The position numbers and the translations under genes are program-made. Below are positions 25,457 to 35,786 of a stretch of DNA of 64,000 nucleotides, piece after piece (position 1 is the stretch's first letter; each line of letters opens with the position of its first letter). Source of the DNA: Yaniella halotolerans DSM 15476 (GTDB taxonomy: Bacteria > Actinomycetota > Actinomycetes > Actinomycetales > Micrococcaceae). The notes beneath the pieces are model-generated. The model ran no database searches. It was not told the origin of the DNA and was given only the letters and a program-made list of their open reading frames with translations. The DNA is taken from contig NZ_ATVQ01000001.1 of NCBI RefSeq assembly GCF_000420805.1, positions 1,240,001 to 1,304,000 on the forward strand, in the 5' to 3' direction.

Positions 25457-26988
25457 ACCCCTGGGACGGATTACTCTACGGCCTCAGCGTCGCCTTCACC
25501 GTTGAGCACCTCATCGCCGCACTCATTGGCGCACTCTTAGGTACCGTCATGGGCCTGGTCCCCGGCATCGGACCGGTTTCCGGTGCCGCCATCCTGCTGC
25601 CACTGACCTATGTCTTCGACCCGCTGACCGGCATGATCGTCATCGCCGGCATGTTCTACGGGATTATGTACGGCGGATCAACGACGTCGATTCTCCTCAA
25701 TATCCCCGGTGACGCACCCTCGGTGGTGTCCGCCTTCGAAGGGTATCCGCTGGCACAATCCGGACGAGCCGGCCCCGCCCTCGGCATCACCGCAATCGCC
25801 TCATTCATCGGCGGCACCGGCAGCGTGATCGTACTCAGCATGGTCGCCGCCCCCGTCGCCCAAGTCGCCATCGTATTTGGATCGGCCGAATACTTCGCAC
25901 TCACACTCGGTGGGCTCCTCGTACTGGCTCGTATTATGGGTGGCTCACTGACCGCCGGCCTCCTCCCACTAGCCTTTGGTCTGCTGCTGGGTGTGCTCGG
26001 GGAAGATGCCATCAGCGGCGACGCCCGATTCACCTTCGGCGTGCGCGAAGCTTACCAGGGCGTCAGCATCGTAGCGCTTGCCGTCGGACTCTTCGGGCTC
26101 ACCGAAATCCTGCGCATCATCATTCAAAAAGGTTCGACGCCGTACGTCGGATCCCTTGGATGGCGCCAACTGATCCCCACCACATCCGATATGCGAAACT
26201 CCGCGGGCAGCTGGTTCCGCGGCAGCGGCATCGGATTCGGCCTCGGACTGCTACCCGGCCCGAGCATTTCGCTGGCCACACTGCTCAGCTACCGCACCGA
26301 ATCGATGGTCGGCCGCGACCGTCACAAATTCGGCAAAGGCGCCGTCTCCGGCCTGGCCGGTCCCGAATCCGCCAATAACGCAGCCGCAACCTCGTCCATG
26401 ATCCCGTTGCTCGCACTCGGCCTGCCATTCTCTGCAACGCTGGCCGTCATGCTCGTCGCCATGCAGGTACACGGCATTCAACCCGGCCCGCAACTGGTCA
26501 CCACCAACCCGGATCTGTTCTGGGGGCTCATCGCCTCACTGTTGATCGGCAACGTGATGCTGCTCGTGCTCAACGTGAACCTCATTCGCGTCTGGGTCGC
26601 CGTTCTCCGAGTGCCCAACTGGGCGCTGCTACCATCCGTCGTCGCACTCTGTTGGGCCGGTGTCTATACCTTCCGCCTGAGCTGGTTCGACCTCGCCGTC
26701 GCTGCTGCACTGGCGGTCATCGGGTTCTTCATGGTCCGCTACAACTTTCAGCTCGTGCCCGTGCTCCTGGGCGCCCTGATCGGCCCCCTTGTCGAGCGCC
26801 ACTTCCGCCAGGGACTCACCGCGGCTAACGGCGACCTCACCTATTTCATCACCCAGCCCATCGCCGCTGGCATCTGGATCGCCGTCCTTCTGGTGATCGT
26901 TGCCCTGCCAATTGTGCGTTGGTTCTTGGGACGACGCCGAAAAGCTTCTTTAGTGACGACGGCGAACGAACATCACCCATCTGTCTAG
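25453..26988 (+). CDS. tctA: Tripartite tricarboxylate transporter large membrane subunit (TctA)
   Basis: 511 residues and about 11-12 membrane segments. Family signatures: GTVMGLVPGIGPVSGAAILL near the N-terminus, MYGGSTTSILLNIPGD, and GPESANNAAATSSMIPLLALG near the middle (the inverted-repeat partner of the first motif). This is the sodium-coupled translocating subunit. Translation is coupled to TctB by a four-base overlap. Confidence 0.93.
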   Translation: MNPWDGLLYGLSVAFTVEHLIAALIGALLGTVMGLVPGIGPVSGAAILLPLTYVFDPLTGMIVIAGMFYGIMYGGSTTSILLNIPGDAPSVVSAFEGYPLAQSGRAGPALGITAIASFIGGTGSVIVLSMVAAPVAQVAIVFGSAEYFALTLGGLLVLARIMGGSLTAGLLPLAFGLLLGVLGEDAISGDARFTFGVREAYQGVSIVALAVGLFGLTEILRIIIQKGSTPYVGSLGWRQLIPTTSDMRNSAGSWFRGSGIGFGLGLLPGPSISLATLLSYRTESMVGRDRHKFGKGAVSGLAGPESANNAAATSSMIPLLALGLPFSATLAVMLVAMQVHGIQPGPQLVTTNPDLFWGLIASLLIGNVMLLVLNVNLIRVWVAVLRVPNWALLPSVVALCWAGVYTFRLSWFDLAVAAALAVIGFFMVRYNFQLVPVLLGALIGPLVERHFRQGLTAANGDLTYFITQPIAAGIWIAVLLVIVALPIVRWFLGRRRKASLVTTANEHHPSV

Positions 26989-27170
26989 TTGATGTTTAAC
27001 TGACCTTTGCGCCACTTGGCGGTTCTACCCCGGCCGTCTCTTTTTGCCTTACCCCTTGTAGCCTTCGGCAAGGTGTCTTCGAATAAGGTAGCTAGCCACT
27101 CTGAACCTCGTTCTGAACCAGGGCCGATATAGCGCAAGGTATTGCAGCTGACAACCGTGTCTTTCGTCAG

Positions 27171-27207
27171 TGTGGATAACTCTGGCCGGTTGAGCGATTT
27201 ATCCACA
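27171..27207. promoter_or_regulatory. Dyad TGTGGATA-N21-TATCCACA, copy 1
   Basis: Inverted arms at 27171-27178 and 27200-27207 separated by 21 bp. Each arm extends to a perfect DnaA-box-like 9-mer here (TGTGGATAA / TTATCCACA). Copy 2 at 43468-43504 has identical arms and spacing, and both continue as TATCCACAAAATA towards the gene. The element lies 237 bp upstream of the gene start at 27444. Confidence 0.65.
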
Positions 27208-27306
27208 AAATATGCAACATACCAACACCAAATACTCTCCCTATGCTAAAGGCAGCACAAATGCATCAGAGCATTAAAAATACACACTAAAGGATGTGCG
27301 AAAGTA

Positions 27307-27335
27307 TTGTAGAAACCAGGATGGGTCGGTAGAAT
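27307..27335 (+). promoter_or_regulatory. Predicted promoter of the first DUF222/HNH gene
   Basis: TTGTAG, 17 bp, TAGAAT. The spacer ends in TCGG, as does the spacer of the equivalent promoter at 43340-43368. ACGCTCCCA (27348-27356) follows near the predicted transcription start in both. The leader would be about 100 nt. Confidence 0.55.
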
Positions 27336-27443
27336 AGTGGTACGCAAACGCTCCCATTTCTTCTCCTATGCATTGCCACGTATTTGTTTCTCTGAGGTTC
27401 CCGTTGTTCTGAGTCCATGATTGTTTGGTTGAAGGAGGCCACT

Positions 27444-29572
27444 ATGGAGCTCCCATCGTTGTTGCCCAATATTGGGATTCCAGTGCCCACAGATTTGCTG
27501 AACATGGACAAACTGGCAGACGCCTCCCCGGTGAACTCCTACACCTTGGCGCTCAGTTGACCAAGTTGGCGGTTGATCAACTTGCTGATCCCGCCACGTA
27601 TCATCAGGTGCCGACCTTCCACAATGCTGCTGGTGGTGATTGGAAGGGCTTTGACCCCACCCCGCAGCACACTCCCACCACCGACCAGGGCCCGGGAAGT
27701 GCCCCGGTGGAGGGATCGGTCCCGCCGGACCGGTATTATGATTCCCTGCCCGGACTCGGGCTCTTGTTGGGCCAGTTGGAGAACCTCACCGAAGCCGCCA
27801 ACACACAATATGCCAACTATGTGCAGGCCTCCATGAGTGACCAACCTCGATATCTGGGGACCACTTATGATGCCACCCCGTTCCGTAACGCCAACCACTA
27901 CTTATCCCAAACCCGACGCTGGTCCGGGGCTAAAACCAAAAAACATCTCGCCCGCGCCCACGTGCTGGCCCATACCCCTGGCGGCAACCCCGACGCCCTT
28001 GCCTCGCATCCCACCTATCCGACCGTGGGTGGTGCGTATGCTGATGGGCGGTTGAGTGCCGAAATTGTGGACCGGATCGTGGACATGCGCACCCAGTTAC
28101 ACAAATATGCTGGCAATAGTGATGTCCCGCCCGGGTTGGTCGATCAGGTCATGGCTGCCTTTGAACCCGTGCTGGCAGAAGCCGGTGAGCATGTCACACC
28201 AGAAGAGCTCTCAGCAGCGAAAAAAGGGTGGATGGACCAGATCGCCCACGAACTCAACGCTGATGGGCCCTCACCGTCTCAAGCCTTACGCAAACCGCCG
28301 GATAATGCGATCAAGACCAAAAGCTTCCCCGAAGGCGGCGGCCGCATCTGGCTCGATGCCACCCCAGACGTGTATAACCAGTTCAAGAACTTCGTGCTGC
28401 ACATGCTCAAAGCCGATGGCACCCCACCCGATATCCCATTCGATGTTCGCAACCTCATCCACCCGGCCGGTACTACTGGCGCCAACACCGCGACCACCGG
28501 TCAGGAAAACGGCGAGAACACCAGTCACCCAACCAACGGAGCAGGTCCCGCAGGCGACGAGCAGAGTGCAGGCACGGCATCAGCCCCAGACGAGGGTGCC
28601 GGTCATAACGCAAGCGCCTCGGAGCAAGACGTCCCGCACAGTGATGATGCACCGTTCGGAGAGGTCCCTGATAATATTGACGACCTCCCCCTCCACGATG
28701 CAGAGCATAATCAGGTGGGCGCCGAAGATGCCCAGGGCAACACCTACACCACCAATGACCTCAACGCGATTGATCCGATGAGCTCAGGGCAGCAGATCGC
28801 GGCCCTGCTGATCGGGATGTTTCGCATCGTGTTACGGATGCATCCCACAGAGCTGGGGGTCAAGCAAAGCCACGGCGCCTCAGCACAACTGGTCATCACC
28901 CAAGACCTCCAAACCGCCTACCACACCCTGGGCGTCCCACCGTTACCACCAGATCTCAGACGCCCAGCCGGCCCAGCCGGGCTGACCCCACCCACCATCC
29001 GACACCCCAACCCCGACGCATCGGAGCAGACTGCCCACCACCACGGACCCCCGGATCCAGGAGACGCTTGTCCATGCAGGCGCCATGATCCAGGTGAACC
29101 AGCCATCGAAGGCCGGCACACGCGGTTCATCAACCAATTCCCCTGGACCCCCTACCGATCCGAAGCACTCAACCACGGGTCGATGCACCCGGCTGATGCT
29201 GAAATCCTGTCCTGTGATAGTGAACTGGTCGCCCAACTCTGGGACGGCCCCGATACCGTGTTACAGCAAAAACGCACCAAACGCCTATTCACTACCGCGC
29301 AACGCAGGGCCATCTTAGCTAGAGATCGTGGCTGCCAAGCACCAGGGTGTACCACCCCGGCCGTGTTCTGCGATATCCACCACATCAAAGACTGGCTGGC
29401 CGGTGGCAACACCAGCGTCAACAACGCCATCACCCTCTGCAGCCACCACCACACAGCAGTCCACATCGGCAAATGGCGCATCCGCAAACACCACGGCCAC
29501 ACCTGGTTCCAACCCGCCATCTGGTTAGACCCCTACCAACCACTGCTCCGCAACCTCCACTGGAACACCTAA
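27444..29572 (+). CDS. DUF222/HNH endonuclease domain protein (13E12 type), probably frameshifted
   Basis: The best start is ATG 27444 behind GAAGGAGGCCACT. It reads MELPSLLPNIGIPVPTDLLN and on for 38 codons, then stops at 27558-27560. The remaining ~670 residues are open in another frame from before 27550, and alignment with the paralogue at 41358 suggests one base is missing near 27551-27556. The main part has the DUF222 helical region, an acidic Gly/Glu/Asn-rich linker (about residues 350-430 of the long frame) and a C-terminal HNH domain (GCQAPGCTTPAVFCDIHH, NNAITLCSHHH). These are widespread actinobacterial 13E12-repeat proteins, probably nucleases, of unknown purpose. It may be inactive, read by slippage, or a sequence error. 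Confidence 0.75.
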
Positions 29573-29613
29573 ACCAAGCCCCGACGACAGAATCTCAATC
29601 GCCGGGGCTTGGT
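29573..29613. terminator. Terminator hairpin after the first DUF222/HNH gene
   Basis: A perfect 11-bp stem ACCAAGCCCCG (29573-29583) / CGGGGCTTGGT (29603-29613), starting one base after the stop codon. The 3' side is only moderately T-rich. It lies between convergent genes and could serve both. Confidence 0.6.
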
Positions 29614-29667
29614 CGTTGTGTTCAATGGATAGATACGCGGGACGATGGTTAGTCTGACGCCATCTGT

Positions 29668-32196
29668 TTAGTCAGCAGCTAGCCCCTCAACAGGAGACAT
29701 TTTCGCCGCACGCCGTGACGGAGCAACCGATGCAATCAGTCCAGCTACCACCGCTACAGCAATCACAGCGGTCACCTCCAACCACGGCCAAGTTATATCG
29801 ACGCCACCCGAGATCTGCGAAAAGATCGCAACCGAACCAGCCCAGCCATATAGCATGCCCAACACACTGCCCAGAATGGCACCGACCGCACTAATCAAGA
29901 TAGCTTCCCACATCAACATCGTCCGAAGCCCACGCTTTGTCAGACCCAAAGCACGCATCAACGAGTTTTCACGAGTACGCTCCAACGACGACAGTGCCAA
30001 AGTATTAGCAACACCAACAAAAGCAATGAGCACCGAAATACCCAACAAACCGATCACGGTTAACATCACCGCATCAATCGCCTGCTGATAAATCGACCGC
30101 ATGACCAACGGCGAACTCACGTCCTGAGCCGATACCTCTGTATCAGCCGTCATGCTGGTAACTATCTCCTGCAAATCAGCCTGCGACAAATCCTTATCCG
30201 CAACCGACAACCACACAACCGCTTCACCAGCGACATCCATCGACAACTGGTCTGCTGTATCCGACGAAACAATCGGCGTCACGGACGGTAAATCAGACCG
30301 AACCGCATCCAGTTCAACCTCGCCATCAGCAGTCGTCACGGTCAGGGTCTCCGACTCGTACTGCTCGGGGACGAGCACGGTACCGGGCTGCCGCAACGCT
30401 TGCGCGTCGTCGTCACTGAGAGCGTCCGAGATCCCAGCCAACCGTTGTGGATCCGCCGCCATCACCTGCTCCGCCCAAGACTCATCGATGGAACCCACCG
30501 GATACAGTGCCTCAGCATCAGCGATACCGGCAGTATCAGCCAGAGTCTCAGCGGTAGACGTGACCTGGGCAGTATCGGTCGGATCGATCTCGGTCAGCTG
30601 GGCATAGACATCAACAGGATATTTCGTGGCCAACATTTCATCCGTACTGTCTTGAACAGTCCGACCACCGGTCAGTATCATCGCGACCAGCGTCGTCCCA
30701 ACAATCAGCGCGGTCGCAGTTGCTGCAGTGCGAGAACGGTTACGCACCGAATTCAGCTGAGCAATCTTGCCTGGAATACCGGTCCAGCGAGTCAGCCAAC
30801 CCAGCCCGTAGACGGCGCCGGGAACAAACAACACTCCCACGGCCAGCACCCCGATAAACGAGATGGCCCCCGCCACAATCGCCAAACCAATCAAACCGGT
30901 CGCAGCGAAGTACACCAGGGCGGCACCACCGGTCAGCAGCATGAGGGCACCAAGCGCCAACCGAAACTTCCCGGCTTTGGAACCCATAGTCGCAGCTGGA
31001 ACCGGGCGCATTGCCTCAAGGGGTGAAACGCGCATCGCCTGTGACGCGGGCACCCAGGATGCCACCACGGTGATCACCACGCCGGCAAACAGCACCCAAA
31101 GAACCGAGGGGTCCATGCCAAAGGCAGCGCCTGACATCCACCGCTGCGCCAAGGTCAACAAGCCAAAGATCAACCCGATTGCTAAGGCAATACCGGTGGC
31201 CGAACCGATCAACCCGATGAGCACAGACTCGGCCAGCACACCTTTGCGGATTTGGCCCCGGGTCGCCCCCAGGACGCGCTGCAGTGCATATTGTCTGGTC
31301 CGTTGGGCAACCAGTACAGAGAAAGTGTTGTTAATGACGAGCATCATCACCAACAACGCGATGGCAGAGAACCCGCCGAGCACCACGGTGATCGCGTCAA
31401 AGCCCATCATGTCGATCAACTGCTCGGAGATCTGCACATCCGGGGTGTTCACGGTCGCCGACACCCCGGCGGCGTCGAGAGCCTGTTGGATATCGGTGAT
31501 GGCCTGGTCCAGATCACCGTCGACACGTAGCAGTGCGGTGTCGTAGGTAGGGGAGTCGCCGCCGAGTTCGCCCAGGGTCGCCGCGGTGGTATAAATCGTC
31601 ATCGCACCAACCACTGTGGGATCCATGGACTGGTCCATGATGCCCGAAACCACGAAGTCGCGTTCGGTCTCATCGGCCAGGGTACGCAACGTGACCCTGT
31701 CGCCGACCGCCAGATCATGGCGTTCCGCGGACTCGGTGTCGACGGTGATTTCGGCGTCGGCGCTAGGCAGGTCGCCGTCGGTTAATGGCGTGGCCAGCAG
31801 TGAAGCGTCGCCCGGACGACTGGTCGCGTAAACAAAATCTGAATCCGGATCAAAGGTGCCCTGCTTATCGGAGCCCTCGGGTAGCACCATGGCGGTGGCC
31901 GTGTTCATGAGCGGATAGACCTCTTCGACGCCGTTGAGGTCAGTGAGACTGCCGGGTTGGTCAACGGTGCCGGCCAAATCGTAGAACGGCGAGTCTGGGG
32001 CGGGTACCGTTTCGGAGGTAATCAGCAGATCGGCGTTGGCGTACGTGGCGCCCAACATCTGTTTGGTCGATTCCTTAGCCGAGGCGGTGACCAACAAGGA
32101 ACCGGCCAAGAACATGGTTCCCAGCACGATGGCCAAGAGTACGGCCACATACCGCCGCGGGTGTAATTTCAATTCACTGGTTGCTAGTTTCCACAT
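29668..32196 (-). CDS. ABC transporter permease, duplicated FtsX/MacB type
   Basis: 842 residues. An N-terminal helix (RRYVAVLLAIVLGTMFLAGSL region) is followed by a MacB-like periplasmic domain (about 45-265), then several helices. A second copy of the periplasmic domain and a final trio of FtsX helices end in SPVEGLAAD. This ten-helix layout is common in Gram-positive export systems of the MacB/YknZ class and in antibiotic-resistance pairs. The ATPase gene ends two bases upstream. Substrate unknown; export of a peptide, lipid or drug is the usual role. Confidence 0.87.
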   Translation of the reverse strand: MWKLATSELKLHPRRYVAVLLAIVLGTMFLAGSLLVTASAKESTKQMLGATYANADLLITSETVPAPDSPFYDLAGTVDQPGSLTDLNGVEEVYPLMNTATAMVLPEGSDKQGTFDPDSDFVYATSRPGDASLLATPLTDGDLPSADAEITVDTESAERHDLAVGDRVTLRTLADETERDFVVSGIMDQSMDPTVVGAMTIYTTAATLGELGGDSPTYDTALLRVDGDLDQAITDIQQALDAAGVSATVNTPDVQISEQLIDMMGFDAITVVLGGFSAIALLVMMLVINNTFSVLVAQRTRQYALQRVLGATRGQIRKGVLAESVLIGLIGSATGIALAIGLIFGLLTLAQRWMSGAAFGMDPSVLWVLFAGVVITVVASWVPASQAMRVSPLEAMRPVPAATMGSKAGKFRLALGALMLLTGGAALVYFAATGLIGLAIVAGAISFIGVLAVGVLFVPGAVYGLGWLTRWTGIPGKIAQLNSVRNRSRTAATATALIVGTTLVAMILTGGRTVQDSTDEMLATKYPVDVYAQLTEIDPTDTAQVTSTAETLADTAGIADAEALYPVGSIDESWAEQVMAADPQRLAGISDALSDDDAQALRQPGTVLVPEQYESETLTVTTADGEVELDAVRSDLPSVTPIVSSDTADQLSMDVAGEAVVWLSVADKDLSQADLQEIVTSMTADTEVSAQDVSSPLVMRSIYQQAIDAVMLTVIGLLGISVLIAFVGVANTLALSSLERTRENSLMRALGLTKRGLRTMLMWEAILISAVGAILGSVLGMLYGWAGSVAIFSQISGGVDITWPWLEVTAVIAVAVVAGLIASVAPSRRAAKMSPVEGLAAD

Positions 32197-32198
32197 GA

Positions 32199-32936
32199 CT
32201 ATTCACCCAGCTCCGCAAGTGCGGCCAACACGGCATCGGCGGTTGGATCTTCAAGATGACCGAGAACGCCGCCGTCCTTGAGCAGTACGACACGGTCTGC
32301 GTAGGAGGCAGCGTGAGGATCATGGGTGACCATGATGATTGTCTGCCCCATTTCCCGAGCACTGCGGGACAATAGTGCGAGCACCTCGGCGCCGGTGTTG
32401 GAGTCCAGGGCGCCCGTGGGCTCATCGGCGAACACCACGGCCGGGCGAGTCAACAGGGCTCGAGCCACGGCGACGCGCTGTTGTTGCCCACCCGAGAGCT
32501 GGTGGGGTTTATGAGTGAGACGGTCGGCAAGCCCCAGGGTTGCAATAATCTGGTCGAACCAGTCCTGATCCACCTTCGCCCCGGCCAGATCCAACGGCAG
32601 CACGATATTGTCTTTGGCATTGAGCGTTGGCACCAGGTTGAAGGCCTGGAAGATGAAACCGATGTGGCTGCGGCGCAACTTGGTGAGATCGTTATCGCTC
32701 ATCCCGGTAATAACCGTTGAGTTGACGGCGACTTGTCCGGCGTCGACCGTATCGAGCCCGGCCAGACAATGCATGAGTGTGGACTTTCCGGAGCCAGAAG
32801 GTCCCATGATCGCGGTGAACTCACCCGGACGAAACGTCACCGACACCTCATCGAGGGCGGCCACCTTGGTGTCGTCGGTGCCAAATGTCTTGGTAATATT
32901 TTGTGCTGCAACGGCAGCCGGTTCTGTGGTTAACAT
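32199..32936 (-). CDS. ABC transporter ATP-binding protein, MacB/LolD type
   Basis: I used the ATG at 32936; a TTG eleven codons upstream is possible. About 245 residues. Walker [11 protein letters not shown]-loop [11 protein letters not shown], signature [16 protein letters not shown], Walker [13 protein letters not shown] and H-loop VTHD are all intact. The FxAFNLxPxL element is typical of LolD/MacB ATPases. It is the partner of the following permease, with the two genes almost touching. Confidence 0.92.
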   Translation of the reverse strand: MLTTEPAAVAAQNITKTFGTDDTKVAALDEVSVTFRPGEFTAIMGPSGSGKSTLMHCLAGLDTVDAGQVAVNSTVITGMSDNDLTKLRRSHIGFIFQAFNLVPTLNAKDNIVLPLDLAGAKVDQDWFDQIIATLGLADRLTHKPHQLSGGQQQRVAVARALLTRPAVVFADEPTGALDSNTGAEVLALLSRSAREMGQTIIMVTHDPHAASYADRVVLLKDGGVLGHLEDPTADAVLAALAELGE

Positions 32937-33078
32937 GCACTCAGTCTGCACTGACTGGTCGTTGAGCAAATCACCAGCCGGGAGGATCTTGACGCTATAG
33001 ACTCGTCCAAAAGGATGAGACGTAAGATGGAGATTCCTATCCCCACCCCGCTAGCACCACCTTTTGACGAGGCCTGAC

Positions 33079-35502
33079 ATGTCACAGCAACCGCCACCAC
33101 CCCCACCGCTTCCAGCAGTTCTGCGAGGCATTCCAGCGCAAGCGTGGACCCGAGCACTGCTGATCGTCGTCGTATTCTTTGCCGGGAGTGTAGTCATGGC
33201 CGGCAGTATCGCGGGTCTGCTGACCGTCGGCATGAATGCAGCTTTCGGAAACGGTGCCGCTGGGGAATTTGCTGAGTTGGTCGGATCCAGTTGGATTGTG
33301 CTGACCTTCCAAATACTGGCCATGGGGTTCTTATCGCCGTTGTCCATGGGCGTAGATTTTTCAGACTTTGGGATGTTTGCAGCGGGTGGCTCCCTGTTTC
33401 TGGTGCCCTGGTGGGTGCCGATCGGCGGGCTGATCGCGGTTGCCGCCACCCAGCGATTCCTCGGGGGCAACCTGCGTGCTCCGCGTACCGGGGTCCGGTT
33501 CCTCATGGCCGGAGTTGCAGGCTTGCTGTTTGCCGGGATCGTCACGATTCTTGCGGCGGTGATACGCTTCAGAGTTGTTGAAAATAACGAGCTCTTCGGG
33601 ATCGCGATGTGGGCCCATGCGGCTTCGCTCCCAGGATTTCTGGTTGCGGCACTACTCGTCGGGTGTATCACCTATGTGCTCTTCCTGCCGCGGCGTGGGA
33701 AAGTCGTCGAACGTGCGATGACGGTATTAGCGGCGGTCTGGGAACACGTCATCGTCGTCTCGGGCCTGGCCGCGGTGGCCACTGTGATTGCGCTGCTCAG
33801 CCAGGGTGATACCCAGGATCTGGTGCCGATCGTGGCGCTGTTGCCGTCGGTTGGGTTCCTGATGTTCTCGCTCATGCACTTCATTCCAGCCTCAGCAACA
33901 GGACATGAAGAGCTCACGGGGAACGCCGAACACCAGTCGATCACCATATTCGAGGCCCCTGCGGTGGTCTGGATCACCGTGATACTCGTGGTTCTGCTGG
34001 CGCTGTGCGTCAGCGCGTTTCGTTGGACCCTACGCACCCGATTCCATGCTCATGCCGGGTGGGCGTGGCTCGCGCTGCCCGTTACCTACCTGCTGGTGGG
34101 GATCCTGCTGACAGCCGGCAACGGCATGTACTTCTCGATGTTTGCCGAGGGGGAGGGCCTGCGGTTTAGTGTGAGCTCGGCTGTGTGGGGCTTCCTCATC
34201 TGGCTGGTGCTCGGCGCGATCGTTCAGCTGTTGGCCGTGTACGTGATGCCCGGACTCGCGCAACGATTCCCAGCCTCAGTCGTGCGGGTTCTTGGCTTGG
34301 GACTGACAGTTCCACGGTCGCAACCGGTCGAGCCCCGCCGACCCATGCAGCGTAAAACCAAGGTGCTGTTGTGGACCAGCTTGGGTGTGGTGGCTCTGGC
34401 CGCAGTCGCCTGGATAACCCACACGGTGCTGGGTCGAACGGTATATGGTCCTGAAGAAACCGCGGAAGCATATTTGCAGGCTGTGGTGGACGGCCGCGCT
34501 GATGATGCCCTGGAATTACTGGGCCCGAATGTTACCGACCAGCAACGTGCACTGGCCACCGACGAGGTATATCAGCAAGCAACTGATCGGCCGGATCGAT
34601 TCGAACTTGGCGACGTCGATTTTCGACAAGACCAGGTCAACGACGCCGTGATGCAAGCGACCATATATCAGTCGGGCAAGGCGTATCCGATCGAACTGGG
34701 CCTGGCGAAGGCCGGTACTCAGGCCGGGGTCTTTGACGATTGGGAACTGCGTTCCGGGGATGTCGCCGGGGGCGCAATGTACCTGTCGGGGCCATCCCAC
34801 CTGACCGTCAACGGTGTCGAAGTCGAGGTTGAACCGTTTGATCCGTCCGGTGAGACCGCGTCGTCCAGCAGCGACATCGATCCGGTACTGGATAAAACTG
34901 AATTCGTCGGACAGATTCTGCTGCCCGGCACGTATACATTCGCCGCACCGGAGGGTAACGAGTATCTTTCTCACGGAGATGATCTGGAACTGACGATTAC
35001 CCCCGGCGAATTTTCCGAAACCCCTATTGAATTCAACCAGCGTTACACCGAGGCGTTCGAAACCGATGTGATCGCAGAGGTGGAGCAACGTCTGGAAGCT
35101 TGCGTGGCTAACGAGACGATTCGTATCGACGATTGCGACGCGGCTAGTTGGGAAGATACCGGGTGGAACGCCATGACGAATATACAGCGGACGTGGGCCA
35201 CCACCCCCGAGGTTGAGCTGGTCCCCGCCGAGACGGAACCCTACGCCGACGGTTCGGACATCACCGACTCCTCCGGACCGGTAGTTGCTCGTATTGTCGA
35301 AGGGGATATCACGGTGACTTACGAGGTTCGTGATGACGAGGACCAAGACTGGAGCGAACGGGAACGGACCTATCCACCGTTTGGTGGCTGGGGCGATGCG
35401 ATGGAATTTCCTGTCACCCTGAATGGCGACGAAATCCAGATCGACTACTCGGCACTGGATGAGCCCAATCCGTCCTGGCTCAGCCAAGAATTCCGGGACT
35501 AG
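33079..35502 (+). CDS. Large multi-pass membrane protein with extracytoplasmic C-terminal domain
   Basis: I chose the ATG at 33079 because GAGGCCTGAC precedes it; the in-frame TTG 15 bp upstream lacks one. 807 residues. A Pro-rich N-terminus (QQPPPPPPLP) is followed by about eleven hydrophobic segments to residue ~390, another helix near 430, and then a soluble region of ~350 residues. That region begins with a DUF4878/NTF2-like stretch (GPEETAEAYLQAVVDGRADDALELL), followed by two more beta-rich parts. It resembles actinobacterial hypothetical proteins; I know no function. The convergent small gene overlaps its stop by four bases. Confidence 0.65.
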   Translation: MSQQPPPPPPLPAVLRGIPAQAWTRALLIVVVFFAGSVVMAGSIAGLLTVGMNAAFGNGAAGEFAELVGSSWIVLTFQILAMGFLSPLSMGVDFSDFGMFAAGGSLFLVPWWVPIGGLIAVAATQRFLGGNLRAPRTGVRFLMAGVAGLLFAGIVTILAAVIRFRVVENNELFGIAMWAHAASLPGFLVAALLVGCITYVLFLPRRGKVVERAMTVLAAVWEHVIVVSGLAAVATVIALLSQGDTQDLVPIVALLPSVGFLMFSLMHFIPASATGHEELTGNAEHQSITIFEAPAVVWITVILVVLLALCVSAFRWTLRTRFHAHAGWAWLALPVTYLLVGILLTAGNGMYFSMFAEGEGLRFSVSSAVWGFLIWLVLGAIVQLLAVYVMPGLAQRFPASVVRVLGLGLTVPRSQPVEPRRPMQRKTKVLLWTSLGVVALAAVAWITHTVLGRTVYGPEETAEAYLQAVVDGRADDALELLGPNVTDQQRALATDEVYQQATDRPDRFELGDVDFRQDQVNDAVMQATIYQSGKAYPIELGLAKAGTQAGVFDDWELRSGDVAGGAMYLSGPSHLTVNGVEVEVEPFDPSGETASSSSDIDPVLDKTEFVGQILLPGTYTFAAPEGNEYLSHGDDLELTITPGEFSETPIEFNQRYTEAFETDVIAEVEQRLEACVANETIRIDDCDAASWEDTGWNAMTNIQRTWATTPEVELVPAETEPYADGSDITDSSGPVVARIVEGDITVTYEVRDDEDQDWSERERTYPPFGGWGDAMEFPVTLNGDEIQIDYSALDEPNPSWLSQEFRD

Positions 35503-35741
35503 CTGCCCTCGGCATCGTCCTTGAACGCGTTGACCACCAAGAAGGCCACGGCAATACCGACCAACACCACACCAACACTGAACGTTGGGACTGAGAACGT
35601 TCCGGTGAAAAAGTTGATCGCCAGCGACGAGCCCAAGACCAGTGCGCCGATGACCAACATGATAGTCATGCCGACCGTGGCCGGTTTTGCGCGGCGTGGG
35701 TTTTCTAAATCTTTGTCGTCTAATCCTCTGCGTGGTTCCAT
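35499..35741 (-). CDS. Small membrane protein, two helices
   Basis: About 80 residues from the ATG at 35741; a GTG at 35762 is an alternative and neither has a clear ribosome-binding site. A charged N-terminus (EPRRGLDDKDLENPRR) is followed by two hydrophobic helices (about 27-48 and 53-75) and an acidic tail. It is conserved-looking but unassigned. It follows the response-regulator gene in the same direction and may be the last gene of that operon. Confidence 0.5.
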   Translation of the reverse strand: MEPRRGLDDKDLENPRRAKPATVGMTIMLVIGALVLGSSLAINFFTGTFSVPTFSVGVVLVGIAVAFLVVNAFKDDAEGS

Positions 35742-35786
35742 AGGGCCATTATCGCCCGCCACTGCGCGCTAGACAATTTCAGTGAC

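Larger units (their letters stand above)
26989..27443. other. Control region of the first DUF222/HNH gene
   Basis: 455 bp without a gene I accept. It contains a dyad at 27171-27207, an AT-rich stretch (27208-27300), a promoter at 27307-27335 and ACGCTCCCA at 27348-27356. The same ordered set of elements occurs upstream of the second DUF222/HNH gene at 43.3-43.5 kb. A possible 73-codon minus-strand ORF in the left part starts inside the dyad and is listed as rejected. Confidence 0.6.

Noticed and set aside
26985-27206. 73-codon minus-strand ORF between tctA and the DUF222/HNH gene
   Set aside because: Its GTG start lies inside the conserved dyad, there is no ribosome-binding site, it overlaps the tctA stop, and I recognise no domain. 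The dyad at 43.5 kb has no similar protein beside it.
34516-35487. 323-codon antisense ORF inside the large membrane protein gene
   Set aside because: It mirrors a real gene with clear start, hydrophobic pattern and codon bias. The antisense product has no signal, domain or start site.
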